Source of the DNA: Limousia pullorum
GTDB taxonomy: Bacteria > Bacillota > Clostridia > Oscillospirales > Acutalibacteraceae
NCBI GenBank assembly: GCA_018714545.1
Contig: DVNG01000019.1
Coordinates: forward strand, 1 to 32,514
Reading direction: 5' to 3'
DNA length: 32,514 bases
Positions within the stretch are counted from its first letter, which is position 1, and each line of letters starts with the position of its first letter. Of this stretch, positions 21,414 to 29,640 are shown piece by piece. The translations under genes were made by a program, and so were the position numbers. Below the pieces are notes generated by a model. It saw only the letters and a program-made list of their open reading frames with translations, had not been told where the DNA came from and did not search any database.

Positions 21414-23056
21414 AAAATCTGAATTTTACATACCCTGACTGTGTAAAGCCTGCCTTGAAAAATATAAATTTCAAGGTTGAAGAGGGAGAAACAGTTCTTG
21501 TATGCGGCCTTTCCGGATGCGGAAAAAGCACTTTGCTGAGATGTCTTAAACCCTCCATTATGCCTTTTTATAAGGAGTTTTCCGGAGAAATATATTTTGA
21601 AAATGAGCCTGTAAAAAATCTTTCTCAAAATGAGCAGGCTCGAAATATCGGATTTGTAATGCAAAAGCCGGATAATCAGATTGTGACCCACAAGGTTTGG
21701 CACGAAATGGCTTTTACCATGGAAAATTTGGGGTATGACAAGGAGATTATGTGCCTTAAAGTGGGGGAAATGTGCAGCTACTTCGGATTAAATCATCTCT
21801 ATGAAAGGGACGTAAACACCTTATCCGGAGGACAAAAACAGCTTGTAAATCTTGCCTCAGTGCTGGCACCAGACCCAAAGCTTATTATTCTGGACGAGCC
21901 TACCGCCCAGCTTGACCCGATTTCTGCCGGAGAATTTTTAAGCGTAATAAAGAGAATAAACAGGGAGCTTGGCATAACCGTAATAATGTCCGAGCATCAT
22001 CTGGAAGAGGTTGTTTCCTTTTCTGATAAGCTTCTTGTTATTGATAAGGGCAGTCAGGTGTTTTACGGCGACGTAAGGGACGGAATAAAAAAGGTGTCCC
22101 GGGAAAAGCCGGAGCTTTTTAAGTCCATGCCCGAGGGCGTAAGGCTTTACAGCAGGTTTTCAGAGGAAAAAGACTATCCCTTGGATGTGTGCGAAAGCAG
22201 AAGCTTTTTAAAGGTGCTTACGGAAAAAAGAGCGCTTAAAACTATTGAAGGGGAAGAAACAGAGAATTTAAAGGAAGCACAGGAGTCTGTGTCCTGTTCT
22301 CAGCTTTGGTTTAAATATGACAAAAAGGGAAAAGACATACTTAAAAATCTTTCCCTTAAAGTTTTTAAAGGGGAAGTGTTTTCACTGCTTGGGGCAAACG
22401 GTTCGGGAAAAAGCACATTGCTTAAATGCTTAAGCGGAATTGAAAAGCCCTACAGAGGAAAAATAAAAATTACTACTGATGATAAAGACAGAAAATGGGC
22501 GGCATATCTTCCCCAAGACCCAACAATGCTGTTTTTAAAAGAGACTGTGAAAGCGGAGCTTGAAGAGTCTTTGCACAGCGGAAAGCTTGGGTTTACTTCT
22601 GAGGAAAAGAAAAAAATCGCAGAGGTTATAAAGTTTTTTGAGCTTGAGGAGCTTCTCGATATGCACCCATATGATTTAAGCGGAGGAGAACAGCAAAAGG
22701 TGGGACTTGCCAAGCTTTTGCTGAAAGAACCGGAGATAATACTTTTGGACGAGCCCACAAAGGGGTTGGATTTTTCTTTTAAAGAAAAACTTTCCGATAC
22801 AATAAAAAAGCTATCATTAAAAGGAAAGACAATTATAATGGTTTCCCACGATATAGACTTTGCGGCGAAATGTTCCCACAGATGCGCAATGCTTTTCAAC
22901 GGAATGATTTTATCCTGCGATACTCCAAGAGAGTTTTTCGGAAAGAACCGTTTTTACACCACCTGCGCATCCAGAATGGCAAGGGGAATAATAGAGGGCG
23001 CAGTGTTTACCGAGGATATATACAATGCCCTGGGGGTGGACGCCCATGAAAATTAA
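21395..23056 (+). CDS. ecfA: ECF transporter ATPase, two fused ABC domains (EcfA1-EcfA2)
   Basis: A 553-residue protein with two complete ABC ATPase domains in one chain, where many ECF systems use two genes. Domain 1 has Walker A GLSGCGKST (38-46), signature LSGGQKQ (142-148), Walker B LIILDEPT (162-169) and the switch His in SEHHLEEV. Domain 2 has GANGSGKST, LSGGEQQK, IILLDEPTKGLD and MVSHDID. GGGAGG (21382-21387) precedes the ATG at 21395. It overlaps ecfT by 19 nt and ecfS by 11 nt, which suggests balanced production. It powers import through EcfT and the S component and might also energise the panT-like S component. Confidence 0.94.
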   Translation: MAVVEVKNLNFTYPDCVKPALKNINFKVEEGETVLVCGLSGCGKSTLLRCLKPSIMPFYKEFSGEIYFENEPVKNLSQNEQARNIGFVMQKPDNQIVTHKVWHEMAFTMENLGYDKEIMCLKVGEMCSYFGLNHLYERDVNTLSGGQKQLVNLASVLAPDPKLIILDEPTAQLDPISAGEFLSVIKRINRELGITVIMSEHHLEEVVSFSDKLLVIDKGSQVFYGDVRDGIKKVSREKPELFKSMPEGVRLYSRFSEEKDYPLDVCESRSFLKVLTEKRALKTIEGEETENLKEAQESVSCSQLWFKYDKKGKDILKNLSLKVFKGEVFSLLGANGSGKSTLLKCLSGIEKPYRGKIKITTDDKDRKWAAYLPQDPTMLFLKETVKAELEESLHSGKLGFTSEEKKKIAEVIKFFELEELLDMHPYDLSGGEQQKVGLAKLLLKEPEIILLDEPTKGLDFSFKEKLSDTIKKLSLKGKTIIMVSHDIDFAAKCSHRCAMLFNGMILSCDTPREFFGKNRFYTTCASRMARGIIEGAVFTEDIYNALGVDAHEN

Positions 23057-23759
23057 CAGGGTTTTAAATTCCAAAACCGTGGCGGCAGCGGCAATTTTGC
23101 TGTCAGCTTTGCTTGTAGCCGCAGGTGTGTTCCTTTTAGAGGACAGAAAGTACATGCTTATATCAATGGGAATAGTGATACTTTCATTTATTCCCTTTGC
23201 GGCAATGTTTGAGGGGAAAAAGCCCAGAGCCAGAGAAATAACCGTAACAGCGGTAATGATTGCCATTGCAGTAGTAAGCAGGGCAGCGTTTTTTATGCTT
23301 CCTCAGTTTAAGCCCATGACTGCGGTTGTGATAATATCGGGGATTGCCTTAGGGGGAGAAACCGGATTTGTGGTTGGGGCTATGTCGGCTTTTGTTTCCA
23401 ACATGCTTGTGGGTCAGGGACCTTGGACACCGTGGCAGATGTTTGCCCTTGGAATAATAGGCTTTATTTCAGGGCTGATATTTACAGAGCAAAACTTTCA
23501 AAAGAAAAAGCTTATAGTGGGCATTTACGGATTTTTAGCGGCATTTTTGATTTACGGGTTTATTGTGGACACATCCACTATTGTGATGACTGTATACCGG
23601 CTGAATTTCCAGGCGGTTTTGGCGGTTTATCTGGCGGGAGTTCCATTTAACTTAATACATGGAGCGGCCACATTTATCTTTTTAATGTTAATTGGCAATT
23701 CTATGATAAGGAAACTTTCCAGAATAAAGAAAAAATTCGGAATATTACATGGAAAATAG
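23046..23759 (+). CDS. ECF transporter S component, predicted cobalamin-specific
   Basis: A 237-residue membrane protein with about seven hydrophobic segments; the first segment after MKINRVLN is an addition to the usual six. The GQGPWTPWQMFALGIIGF stretch (about residues 120-140) resembles the cobalamin S component group (CbrT/CblT-like) as I remember it. The start may be 23046, overlapping the ecfA stop by 11 nt, or the in-frame ATG at 23025. It is last in the riboswitch-controlled operon, followed by a terminator. The substrate follows from the B12 riboswitch and the two intrinsic-factor-like proteins rather than from seen ligand residues. Confidence 0.85.
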   Translation: MKINRVLNSKTVAAAAILLSALLVAAGVFLLEDRKYMLISMGIVILSFIPFAAMFEGKKPRAREITVTAVMIAIAVVSRAAFFMLPQFKPMTAVVIISGIALGGETGFVVGAMSAFVSNMLVGQGPWTPWQMFALGIIGFISGLIFTEQNFQKKKLIVGIYGFLAAFLIYGFIVDTSTIVMTVYRLNFQAVLAVYLAGVPFNLIHGAATFIFLMLIGNSMIRKLSRIKKKFGILHGK

Positions 23760-23808
23760 CAATATATTAAATATTGTCTAACTTAACAGATTTTAATATG
23801 TTTTATAC

Positions 23809-23857
23809 AGAAAAACGCATGAGAAAATTTGCTTCTCTATGTGTTTTTCTTTTTTTT
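23809..23857 (+). terminator. Terminator of the cobalamin operon
   Basis: AGAAAAAC-CAT-AGA and its complement (about 23809-23823 with 23834-23850), followed by eight T residues. From here to 24133 I see only AT-rich DNA and an isolated TTGACA at 23907 without a convincing -10 at 17 bp. Confidence 0.75.
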
Positions 23858-24133
23858 ACAAATAATACCTTTGTGAATGTGTTGTGAAATGAAATTAAAA
23901 AAAGCCTTGACAAAGGGTGATTTTGGTGTTGTTTTTATATTGAAAAATGGATTTTAGATAAAAACTTTTATTAAATTTTCATAAAACATTTTTTAAAAGA
24001 GAAAATATGGTAAATATATGTGTTTAGGACAGCATATGCGTTAACAGTGCATAATTCTGTTTTATATAAATCATATAATAGACAAAAAATAAGAAATACG
24101 AAATTCAATAAAAACGAAAGGTGGAGGAATTTC

Positions 24134-24439
24134 TTGAAAAACAGCCTTTACTCATGTTTTAAAAACAAAAGTTTATATATTTTTTTAGTTTTTGTACTAA
24201 TTATAGGGATTGTATCCGCCGGATGCTCGGAAAATAAAAAGCCGGATATAATTTCGGATATTGAAGGGACAAAAGGATATGTAAGAACAGTAAGCGGCGA
24301 GGAAAAAGAGTTTTACAGCGGACTTCTGGAAAAAAGCCTTGAGGACGGGGAGGATTTGGAAAAAGCGGTTGAAGAAAAAATAAACAAGGACAACGCCCTA
24401 TACCTTATAAGTAATAAAATGGGACTTACCCAGCCATAA
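24134..24439 (+). pseudogene. Truncated lipoprotein N-terminus (foldase-like?)
   Basis: From a TTG at 24134, with GGAGG (24123-24127) six bases upstream, a 101-residue frame encodes a signal peptide ending in the lipobox VSAGC, a short linker and a helical charged segment ending EKINKDNALYLISNKMGLTQP. The helical part resembles the N-terminal domain of PrsA/SurA-type peptidyl-prolyl isomerases, but the chain stops before any catalytic domain. Within about 30 bp of its end, another frame continues as a secreted modular protein that lacks its own start. I read this as the 5' end of one gene joined to the middle of another. It could instead be a real short lipoprotein. Confidence 0.5.
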
Positions 24440-26291
24440 CACAGGAGATTATTCCGTATCCATCTCAAGCTCTGAGGACGCATTGGAGCAGGATGTTCCA
24501 AATACTACCGCTTCAATGACATACACAGCTACAGTTTGGGCTAAAAATACAGCCGCAAACAGCAGCGTGTACTTTGGAGTTAAAAACTACGGCGGTGAGG
24601 AAATCAAGCAGAAGATTGATAATTCCTCAGATTACAAGCAGTATGAGCTTTCCTTTACAGTATCCGGAAATTCAAAACCAAGAGTTTATATTTGGGCAGA
24701 AAGCCTCAGCGGCGGTTCTGTTTATGTTGACGACTTCAACATGACAGTTAACAGCGATTTTGATACTCTTGCAATTGAAAACGGAAAACTTACAGTTACA
24801 TACAGAGAAAATTTGACAGAGGAAATCTCTAAGGAAGACTTTACATTGAACGCAGTTTCTTCACTTGATGAGGAAACAATTATTCCTCTTGAGATAACAG
24901 AGGTTACAAAGATTTCTGAAAACAAAGCTGAAATCGCTTTCAATCCTATCGAAGCTTCTCCTGTAGAGCAGACAATAACCGTTGATGTGGACTATAAGGG
25001 ACAGACCTTTGTTCTTGATTATGTTATAGACGCAAACGGTGAAGAGCTTGACAAGGGAACAATTTCAAACTTTACAGCGGATAAAATAAGCTGCTATGCA
25101 GAGTTTGAAACACTTCCAACAGTTGCTCCGGAACAGTCAGACTTTACACTTCAGAGAAAGATTAACGACGGTGCTTTTGAGGAAGTTGAAATAAAGAGCT
25201 ACAGCTTTGACAGAGCTGCAAAAAAAGCAAGCTTTGGCTATTCAGCTGTTCCTACAACAGACGAGCCTCAGAACGTAACAGTAAAACTTACCTATGACGG
25301 AAAAGATTACGAGGCTTCCTATGAAGTTGTAAAGGGTCAGGGCACAATCTATTATGTTGACTCTGAAAACGGTAACGATACAAACAACGGTACTTCAGAG
25401 GGAACAGCTTTCCAGACAATTGAGAAAATCAATTCTATTGAATTCCAGCCGGGCGACCAGATTCTCTTTAAGTGCGGAGGAACATGGACAGGCGCTTTGA
25501 TGCCAAAGGGTTCAGGTGAAGAGGGTAACCCTATTACAATAGGAAGCTACGGCGAAGGCCCTAAGCCTGTTCTTATGCCTGGTGAGGACTGGACAGACGA
25601 TAGTTACATTCCTAACTATATCAATAAGGCTAATACTGTTATAAGCAATGTTGTTACAAACAACGTAATTACATTCTACAATCAGGAACACTGGGTAGTA
25701 AAAGACCTTGAGCTTTATGACCCAAGAGGTGAAGCAGAAGGCTTTGACCCAAGCCAGTACTACAACAGAAAATATTACTACAGAGCTATCCTTATCAGAC
25801 TTACCGCAACCTCAACAGCAGGTGTAGGCGGCGAAGATACATTTATCACAGCAGCTGAAATAATGCTCTATGAATTTGTAAAACCGGAAACACCGGAGGT
25901 TGACAAGACCGCTATAGAGGAACAGATCAATAGATACAATGGTCTTAATAAGGCTGATTACACTGAGGAAAGCTGGAACGCTATGGAAGCTGTTCTTGCA
26001 GAAACAAAGACAGTGTTCGAGAATGTTCTTGCAACAGAAGAGCAGACAGCACAGGCAGCTGAAAACCTCAGGAATGCAATCGATTCTTTGAAGAAAGTTT
26101 CAGGCTATGAAGTGGGTGACGTTAACCACAGCGGTTCAATTGATATCGACGATGCTACAGCTATTCAGCGTTATCTTGTAAAGAAAGCTCCGGTGGGAAC
26201 TTTTGACGAGAGCCTTGCAGATGTTAACGGCGACGGATATATAACTATTATTGATGCAACATTTATCCAAATTATGCTTATGAGTAACTAA
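24411..26291 (+). pseudogene. 5'-truncated secreted dockerin protein (composite remnant)
   Basis: The frame opens after a stop at 24408-24410 and has no signal peptide, ribosome binding site or good start; the first start codon is TTG 24483, already inside a domain. It begins in the middle of a CBM4/9/22-like beta-sandwich (TGDYSVSISSSEDALEQD), then two Ig-like modules, then the start of a right-handed beta-helix protein (GTIYYVDSENGNDTNNGTSE, GDQILFKCGGTW). At about 25794-25800 the beta-helix text (YYYRAILIR) passes directly into a typical discoidin/F5-8C ending (LTATSTAGVGGEDTFITAAE). A FIVAR-like three-helix segment and a type I dockerin (DVNHSGSIDIDD, DVNGDGYITIID) finish it. The missing middle of the beta-helix and start of the discoidin module suggest deletions or misassembly. 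The parent was probably a cellulosome-like polysaccharide-degrading enzyme. Confidence 0.65.
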
Positions 26292-26346
26292 TGCCATAAA
26301 ATTTATTTTACAACTCCTTTTTTAGGATATGAATGTTCTCAATCAG

Positions 26347-26385
26347 AAAAAGGGCGGCAGACGAAAATCTGCCGCTCTTTTCTTT
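26347..26385 (+). terminator. Terminator between the dockerin remnant and spoVT
   Basis: AAGGGCGGCAGA and TCTGCCGCTCTT (26350-26361 with 26368-26379), one G-U pair, then TTCTTTG. It may act on both strands. Confidence 0.8.
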
Positions 26386-26398
26386 GTCTGTATTAAGT

Positions 26399-26941
26399 TT
26401 ATTCTTCCATCTGTTTTCCCAGAAAGGCTGCGGCGGATTGGCAAAGCTTGCTTTCCGTTTCGGTGGGATTTTTTCCGTCTAAAGATTTAAGCATAATAAC
26501 CGCACCGAATACATCTCCTCCGGAAATTATAGGGTACATTACAGAGGCAACATCCGATGTGTCCTCCAAAGGCACCAAGGGTGAAATTACTCCGTTTCGG
26601 AAAACAAAGCTTTGTCTGTTTTCCATGTATGTGTTTAAAGAGTTTGAAATTCCCTTTTCCATATAATCCTTTTTGGGAACTCCCGCAGAGGCTATCACTC
26701 TTTCCCTGTCGCATATGAGGGTTGGAAGAGATATGACCTTGTATAAAACATCCGCATACTGTGCGGCAAACTGTGAAATTTCTCCCACAGGTGAATATTT
26801 TTTAAATACAACCTCGCCGCTGGGAAGCGTGAAAATCTCAAGAGGGTCGCCCTCTCTGATTTTTAATGTTCGCCTTATTTCTTTGGGAATAACCACCCTG
26901 CCCAAGTCGTCAATACGTCGAACAATTCCTGTTGCTTTCAT
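26399..26941 (-). CDS. spoVT: SpoVT/AbrB-family regulator
   Basis: A 180-residue transcription factor. In Bacillus, SpoVT is a forespore regulator that tunes sigma-G genes, including those for small acid-soluble spore proteins. The start at 26941 has AAGGAG upstream and gives the canonical MKATGIVRRIDDLGRVVIPK swapped-hairpin AbrB domain (1-50). The C-terminal part (about 55-175) is the GAF-like domain typical of SpoVT, with GDVFGAVIMLKS. An in-frame ATG at 26965 would add eight residues before this conserved start. An SASP gene lies about 2.2 kb away. No convincing sigma-F or sigma-G promoter is readable upstream. Confidence 0.92.
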   Translation of the reverse strand: MKATGIVRRIDDLGRVVIPKEIRRTLKIREGDPLEIFTLPSGEVVFKKYSPVGEISQFAAQYADVLYKVISLPTLICDRERVIASAGVPKKDYMEKGISNSLNTYMENRQSFVFRNGVISPLVPLEDTSDVASVMYPIISGGDVFGAVIMLKSLDGKNPTETESKLCQSAAAFLGKQMEE

Positions 26942-27052
26942 ATTTTCTTTCTCCTTATATATCAATTCAGTGTTTTTAGATTTAAAGCCTGTGTGAAATA
27001 GTCTTTGAAATATAAGGGAAAATATGCAGAAAAATCCACGTCGGATATTTTG

Positions 27053-27766
27053 TTATTTTATTTTTAAGGTTTTTAAAAATTCTTTTTGTTCCTTTGTTAT
27101 ACGGTAGCTTTCAATGGCTTTTTGGATTGTTTTATTGTGTGTCCATTTTTCAAGCCTTTTTTCCTGCAAATAGGGAAGAACCTCTTCATAATTTTTTGCA
27201 AGTGCCGTTGCGAAATACCACGCAATCATCATGTTTATGTAGTATTCCTCCGACCTTACCGAGGACACAAGCTGACCGTAGCTGTCGTCATAGTTTTCAC
27301 CTAAATAAAAGCTCATAAGCATACCTATTGCAAATCTTACGGTGTAGGTGTGGGGCGATTTTATCCATCTATGTATGTGAGGCAATAATTTTTCCGTGTT
27401 CTTTTTAAAAATTTTAGGGGACATAAGGTCGCAGGTCGCCCAGTTATCAACATATGGGAGAAAATTGTTTAAACTTTCGATGACCTCGTCAAAATTTTTC
27501 ATGTCGCTTATAATGGCTCCGTGAACATTGTCCTCCTCGTAATATTTGTGAGGCAGAGACTGCAAAAATTCCTTTGACTCAGGAGTTTTTGAAAAGTCCT
27601 TTGCGATTTTTCTGAGAACAGGAGTTCTGACGCCGATAATTTTTTCAGGCTCAATATTCGGTATAAGCTTGCTTTGAAAAGATTGATACTGTGTATCCTG
27701 ATTTTCAAAAAGTATATCAAGTAAAATGTTTTCGGATTTTTTCAAATATAACACATCCTTTGTCAT
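27053..27766 (-). CDS. AlkD-like DNA alkylation repair protein
   Basis: A 237-residue all-helical HEAT-repeat-like protein of the AlkD family (COG4912), DNA glycosylases that remove bulky or charged N3/N7-alkylated purines without base flipping. DNWATCD places Trp109 and Asp113, the same numbers and spacing as the catalytic Trp/Asp of Bacillus AlkD; IAWYFATALAKN gives a third conserved Trp (183). IGVRTPVLRKIAK near residue 44 is another family hallmark. The ATG at 27766 has no clear ribosome binding site; a TTG seven codons later, with AAGGA upstream, is an alternative start. It stands alone, between spoVT and a divergent toxin-antitoxin-like pair. Confidence 0.88.
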   Translation of the reverse strand: MTKDVLYLKKSENILLDILFENQDTQYQSFQSKLIPNIEPEKIIGVRTPVLRKIAKDFSKTPESKEFLQSLPHKYYEEDNVHGAIISDMKNFDEVIESLNNFLPYVDNWATCDLMSPKIFKKNTEKLLPHIHRWIKSPHTYTVRFAIGMLMSFYLGENYDDSYGQLVSSVRSEEYYINMMIAWYFATALAKNYEEVLPYLQEKRLEKWTHNKTIQKAIESYRITKEQKEFLKTLKIK

Positions 27767-27846
27767 AGGGTATTTTAATATGATTATAGATTAAAAAAAA
27801 TTTTAAATCAAGAATATTAAAATATATTATTTGTTTAATATATTGC

Positions 27847-27875
27847 TTGACAACTTAACATTATAATAATATAAT
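27847..27875 (+). promoter_or_regulatory. Consensus promoter of the nucleotidyltransferase/HTH pair
   Basis: TTGACA (27847-27852), a 17-bp spacer and TATAAT (27870-27875) match the sigma-A consensus exactly. This is the strongest promoter in the window by sequence. Confidence 0.88.
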
Positions 27876-27896
27876 TAGTATTAAATAATAGTATTA
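27876..27896. promoter_or_regulatory. Direct-repeat operator candidate
   Basis: TAGTATTA occurs at 27876-27883 and again at 27889-27896, 13 bp apart and immediately after the -10 box, over the expected transcription start. A repressor bound here would block the promoter. The HTH protein of the same operon is the obvious candidate, but the DNA is very AT-rich, so chance is possible. Confidence 0.45.
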
Positions 27897-27926
27897 TTAA
27901 AAAATAATTATTTGTGGGGTAGTGTT

Positions 27927-28442
27927 ATGGAGTTATACAGGGATGAGATAATTCAACGACTTTTACAGATTGATAATGATATGACTTTACTTGATAATAC
28001 AGCAGATACTTATGATTGTGTTATAGTTGGCGGCAGTGCTCTCGTACTGCTAAAGAAGATATACAGGTCAACCCATGACATAGATTCGATAAATGCCAGC
28101 GATGAAATCAAGCCTTTGCTGGAAGCGTATAATATAAACATGAATGTAAGGGCTTATGTTATGAATTTCCCTGATGACTATAGAGACAGAATTATAAAAG
28201 TCGATATACCGACAACGAAGGTGAATTTTTACACCGTATCTTTAGAGGATATAGTTGTATCAAAGCTATCCTCAATGAGGGAGAAGGATGCAGAGGATAT
28301 AGAAAACGAGCTTGTTTATAAGGATTTAAACTGGACACTTATGGATAAATTGATTGAAGATGTCTGTTACGGTATGTTTTCAGACCACAGTGTCAATTTA
28401 TTAAAAATAAATTATGAAAATTATAAGGAGAGATTTCAATGA
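27927..28442 (+). CDS. Nucleotidyltransferase-fold protein (DUF6036-like), possible toxin
   Basis: A 171-residue protein with the core of the polymerase-beta-type nucleotidyltransferase fold: VGGSAL (34-39), then HDID (50-53) giving the two metal-binding aspartates Asp51 and Asp53, and a possible third acidic residue in KVDIPT. The C-terminal SLEDIVVSKLSSMREKDAED is the conserved helix seen in AbiEii- and DUF6036-type proteins. The start at 27927 follows GGGG; a TTG at 27912 is less likely. It overlaps the next gene by ATGA. NTase-HTH pairs of this shape include toxin-antitoxin and abortive-infection modules. Which partner is the toxin, and what is modified, cannot be told here. Confidence 0.72.
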   Translation: MELYRDEIIQRLLQIDNDMTLLDNTADTYDCVIVGGSALVLLKKIYRSTHDIDSINASDEIKPLLEAYNINMNVRAYVMNFPDDYRDRIIKVDIPTTKVNFYTVSLEDIVVSKLSSMREKDAEDIENELVYKDLNWTLMDKLIEDVCYGMFSDHSVNLLKINYENYKERFQ

Positions 28443-28957
28443 GAAAACTTACATTTAAAAGTTATTTGCTTTCTCAATGCAGAGTGTTTTCTGAGTTTGA
28501 CAGCACATCTCTTTATGTTTTTTCTCAGCTTTCTGAAAATAATGCCAGATTAAAAGACACATTAAGCATGTATTTGATTATGTACACCTCTGAAGAGCTC
28601 AGGGGCAGACTATTAAAAAAGTTTTCTTATTTAAACTCTTCATGTAAGAAGCTTGAGGGAGTCCGGGAAGAAAATATTGAAAGCTTTTTGAAAAATGATG
28701 AATTAAGTGAATTTCGTACCATTTACAATAATTTTTTATATTTACAAAATCATAAGGCTAATGAAGATAAAATCAAAGAAATGATGTATGAAAAAATAAA
28801 ACAAGTAAAACATGAAAAGAACATAACAAACTATCGTGTATATAAAGATTTAAGCCTTAATCCCGGAAATGTAAATGCATTTTTGAAAAATGCGGATATG
28901 GGAAAAGTCAGCCTTAATACAGTTAGAAAAATACTTGCATTTGTTCAGAATTACTGA
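28439..28957 (+). CDS. Helical protein with C-terminal HTH, possible antitoxin
   Basis: A 172-residue protein, largely helical and charged. The first 120 residues match no domain I recognise. The C-terminal 45 residues (EKNITNYRVYKDLSLNPGNV and the following LNTVRKILAFV) have the layout of an XRE-like helix-turn-helix. Its start overlaps the stop of the nucleotidyltransferase gene by 4 nt, so the two are translated together. A DNA-binding partner with a consensus promoter and a direct repeat over the start site is the usual arrangement of a self-repressing toxin-antitoxin operon. That reading is inference; a regulator of another kind is possible. Confidence 0.65.
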   Translation: MRKLTFKSYLLSQCRVFSEFDSTSLYVFSQLSENNARLKDTLSMYLIMYTSEELRGRLLKKFSYLNSSCKKLEGVREENIESFLKNDELSEFRTIYNNFLYLQNHKANEDKIKEMMYEKIKQVKHEKNITNYRVYKDLSLNPGNVNAFLKNADMGKVSLNTVRKILAFVQNY

Positions 28958-29101
28958 TTGATAGAAAAATTCTCTTTGACAAAAATTGCCGATAATAAAA
29001 ATATTTTTATCTGCCACAATATTATCACGGCGGTAAACAAAGCCGCTGCAAAAATTAAAAATTAACAGATTTAAAATATTAAATTAAGGAGAGAATTTTT
29101 T

Positions 29102-29302
29102 ATGTCTAACAATTCTAATAACAGTATCAATATCCCAGAGGCAAAAGAGGCTATGGAAAGATTTAAGATGGAGTGCGCAAGCGAGGTTGGCGTTAACCTT
29201 AAGCAGGGCTACAACGGCGATTTGACATCACGTCAGGCAGGTTCTGTTGGCGGCCAGATGGTTAAAAAGATGATCGAAGAGTACGAAAGAAACATGAAAT
29301 AA
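29102..29302 (+). CDS. Alpha/beta-type small acid-soluble spore protein (SASP)
   Basis: A 66-residue spore DNA-binding protein. SASPs coat forespore DNA, change its shape and protect it from UV and chemicals, then are cut by the GPR protease at germination. Both family signatures are present: PEAKEAMERFKMECASEVGV near the start, including the GPR-site region, and YNGDLTSRQAGSVGGQMVKK at the C-terminal half. AAGGAG precedes the ATG. It is monocistronic, with a hairpin (GCGG/CCGC, about 29034-29049) in the upstream region and a strong terminator after it. Expression is expected under sigma-G; no clear sigma-G box was found. Confidence 0.96.
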   Translation: MSNNSNNSINIPEAKEAMERFKMECASEVGVNLKQGYNGDLTSRQAGSVGGQMVKKMIEEYERNMK

Positions 29303-29367
29303 TTTATTTTCAGTTTTTCCTTAAAAAGAAATATTAAACTTCGAGGGAAGAATATTTCTTGAAAATC

Positions 29368-29398
29368 AGGGCGTGTGTGGAAAATACACGCCCTTTTT
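29368..29398 (+). terminator. Terminator of the SASP gene
   Basis: AGGGCGTGT (29368-29376) and ACACGCCCT (29386-29394), then T residues to 29398. An additional hairpin AAGAAATATT/AATATTTCTT lies just upstream at about 29326-29360. Confidence 0.85.
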
Positions 29399-29504
29399 CA
29401 TGTTATTTTCTAAAAAACAAGTTTTTTCTGTGATGAAATTATGTTGATTTTGAAAAATATATTCCGCCGACAGAAAAAAACTATGCAAACGGTGTTTTTT
29501 CGTG

Positions 29505-29510
29505 TATAAT
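29505..29510 (+). promoter_or_regulatory. Possible -10 box for the PurF-like gene
   Basis: TATAAT at 29505-29510 lies 131 bp before the chosen start; no strong -35 box is seen. The leader of about 124 nt has a small AAATTC/GAATTT hairpin near 29605-29622 and no riboswitch I recognise. Confidence 0.4.
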
Positions 29511-29640
29511 ATTTACGTTGTGTTTAAATTTTAGGTTAGAACACAATACAGGGAAAATGTTTTTTTATTTAGAATTTCGTAATCTCTTTTTGCAGGTTAA
29601 AGAAATTCTTACCGAATTTAATAATGAACGGAGTGTAATT

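Noticed and set aside
23907..23940. A promoter starting with TTGACA after the cobalamin operon
   Set aside because: The -35 box is perfect but nothing close to TATAAT lies at 16-18 bp; the nearest match is about 21 bp away.
28958..29101. A sigma-G promoter before the SASP gene
   Set aside because: CACAATA near 29016 is only a partial -10 match and no matching -35 is seen, so it is not listed.
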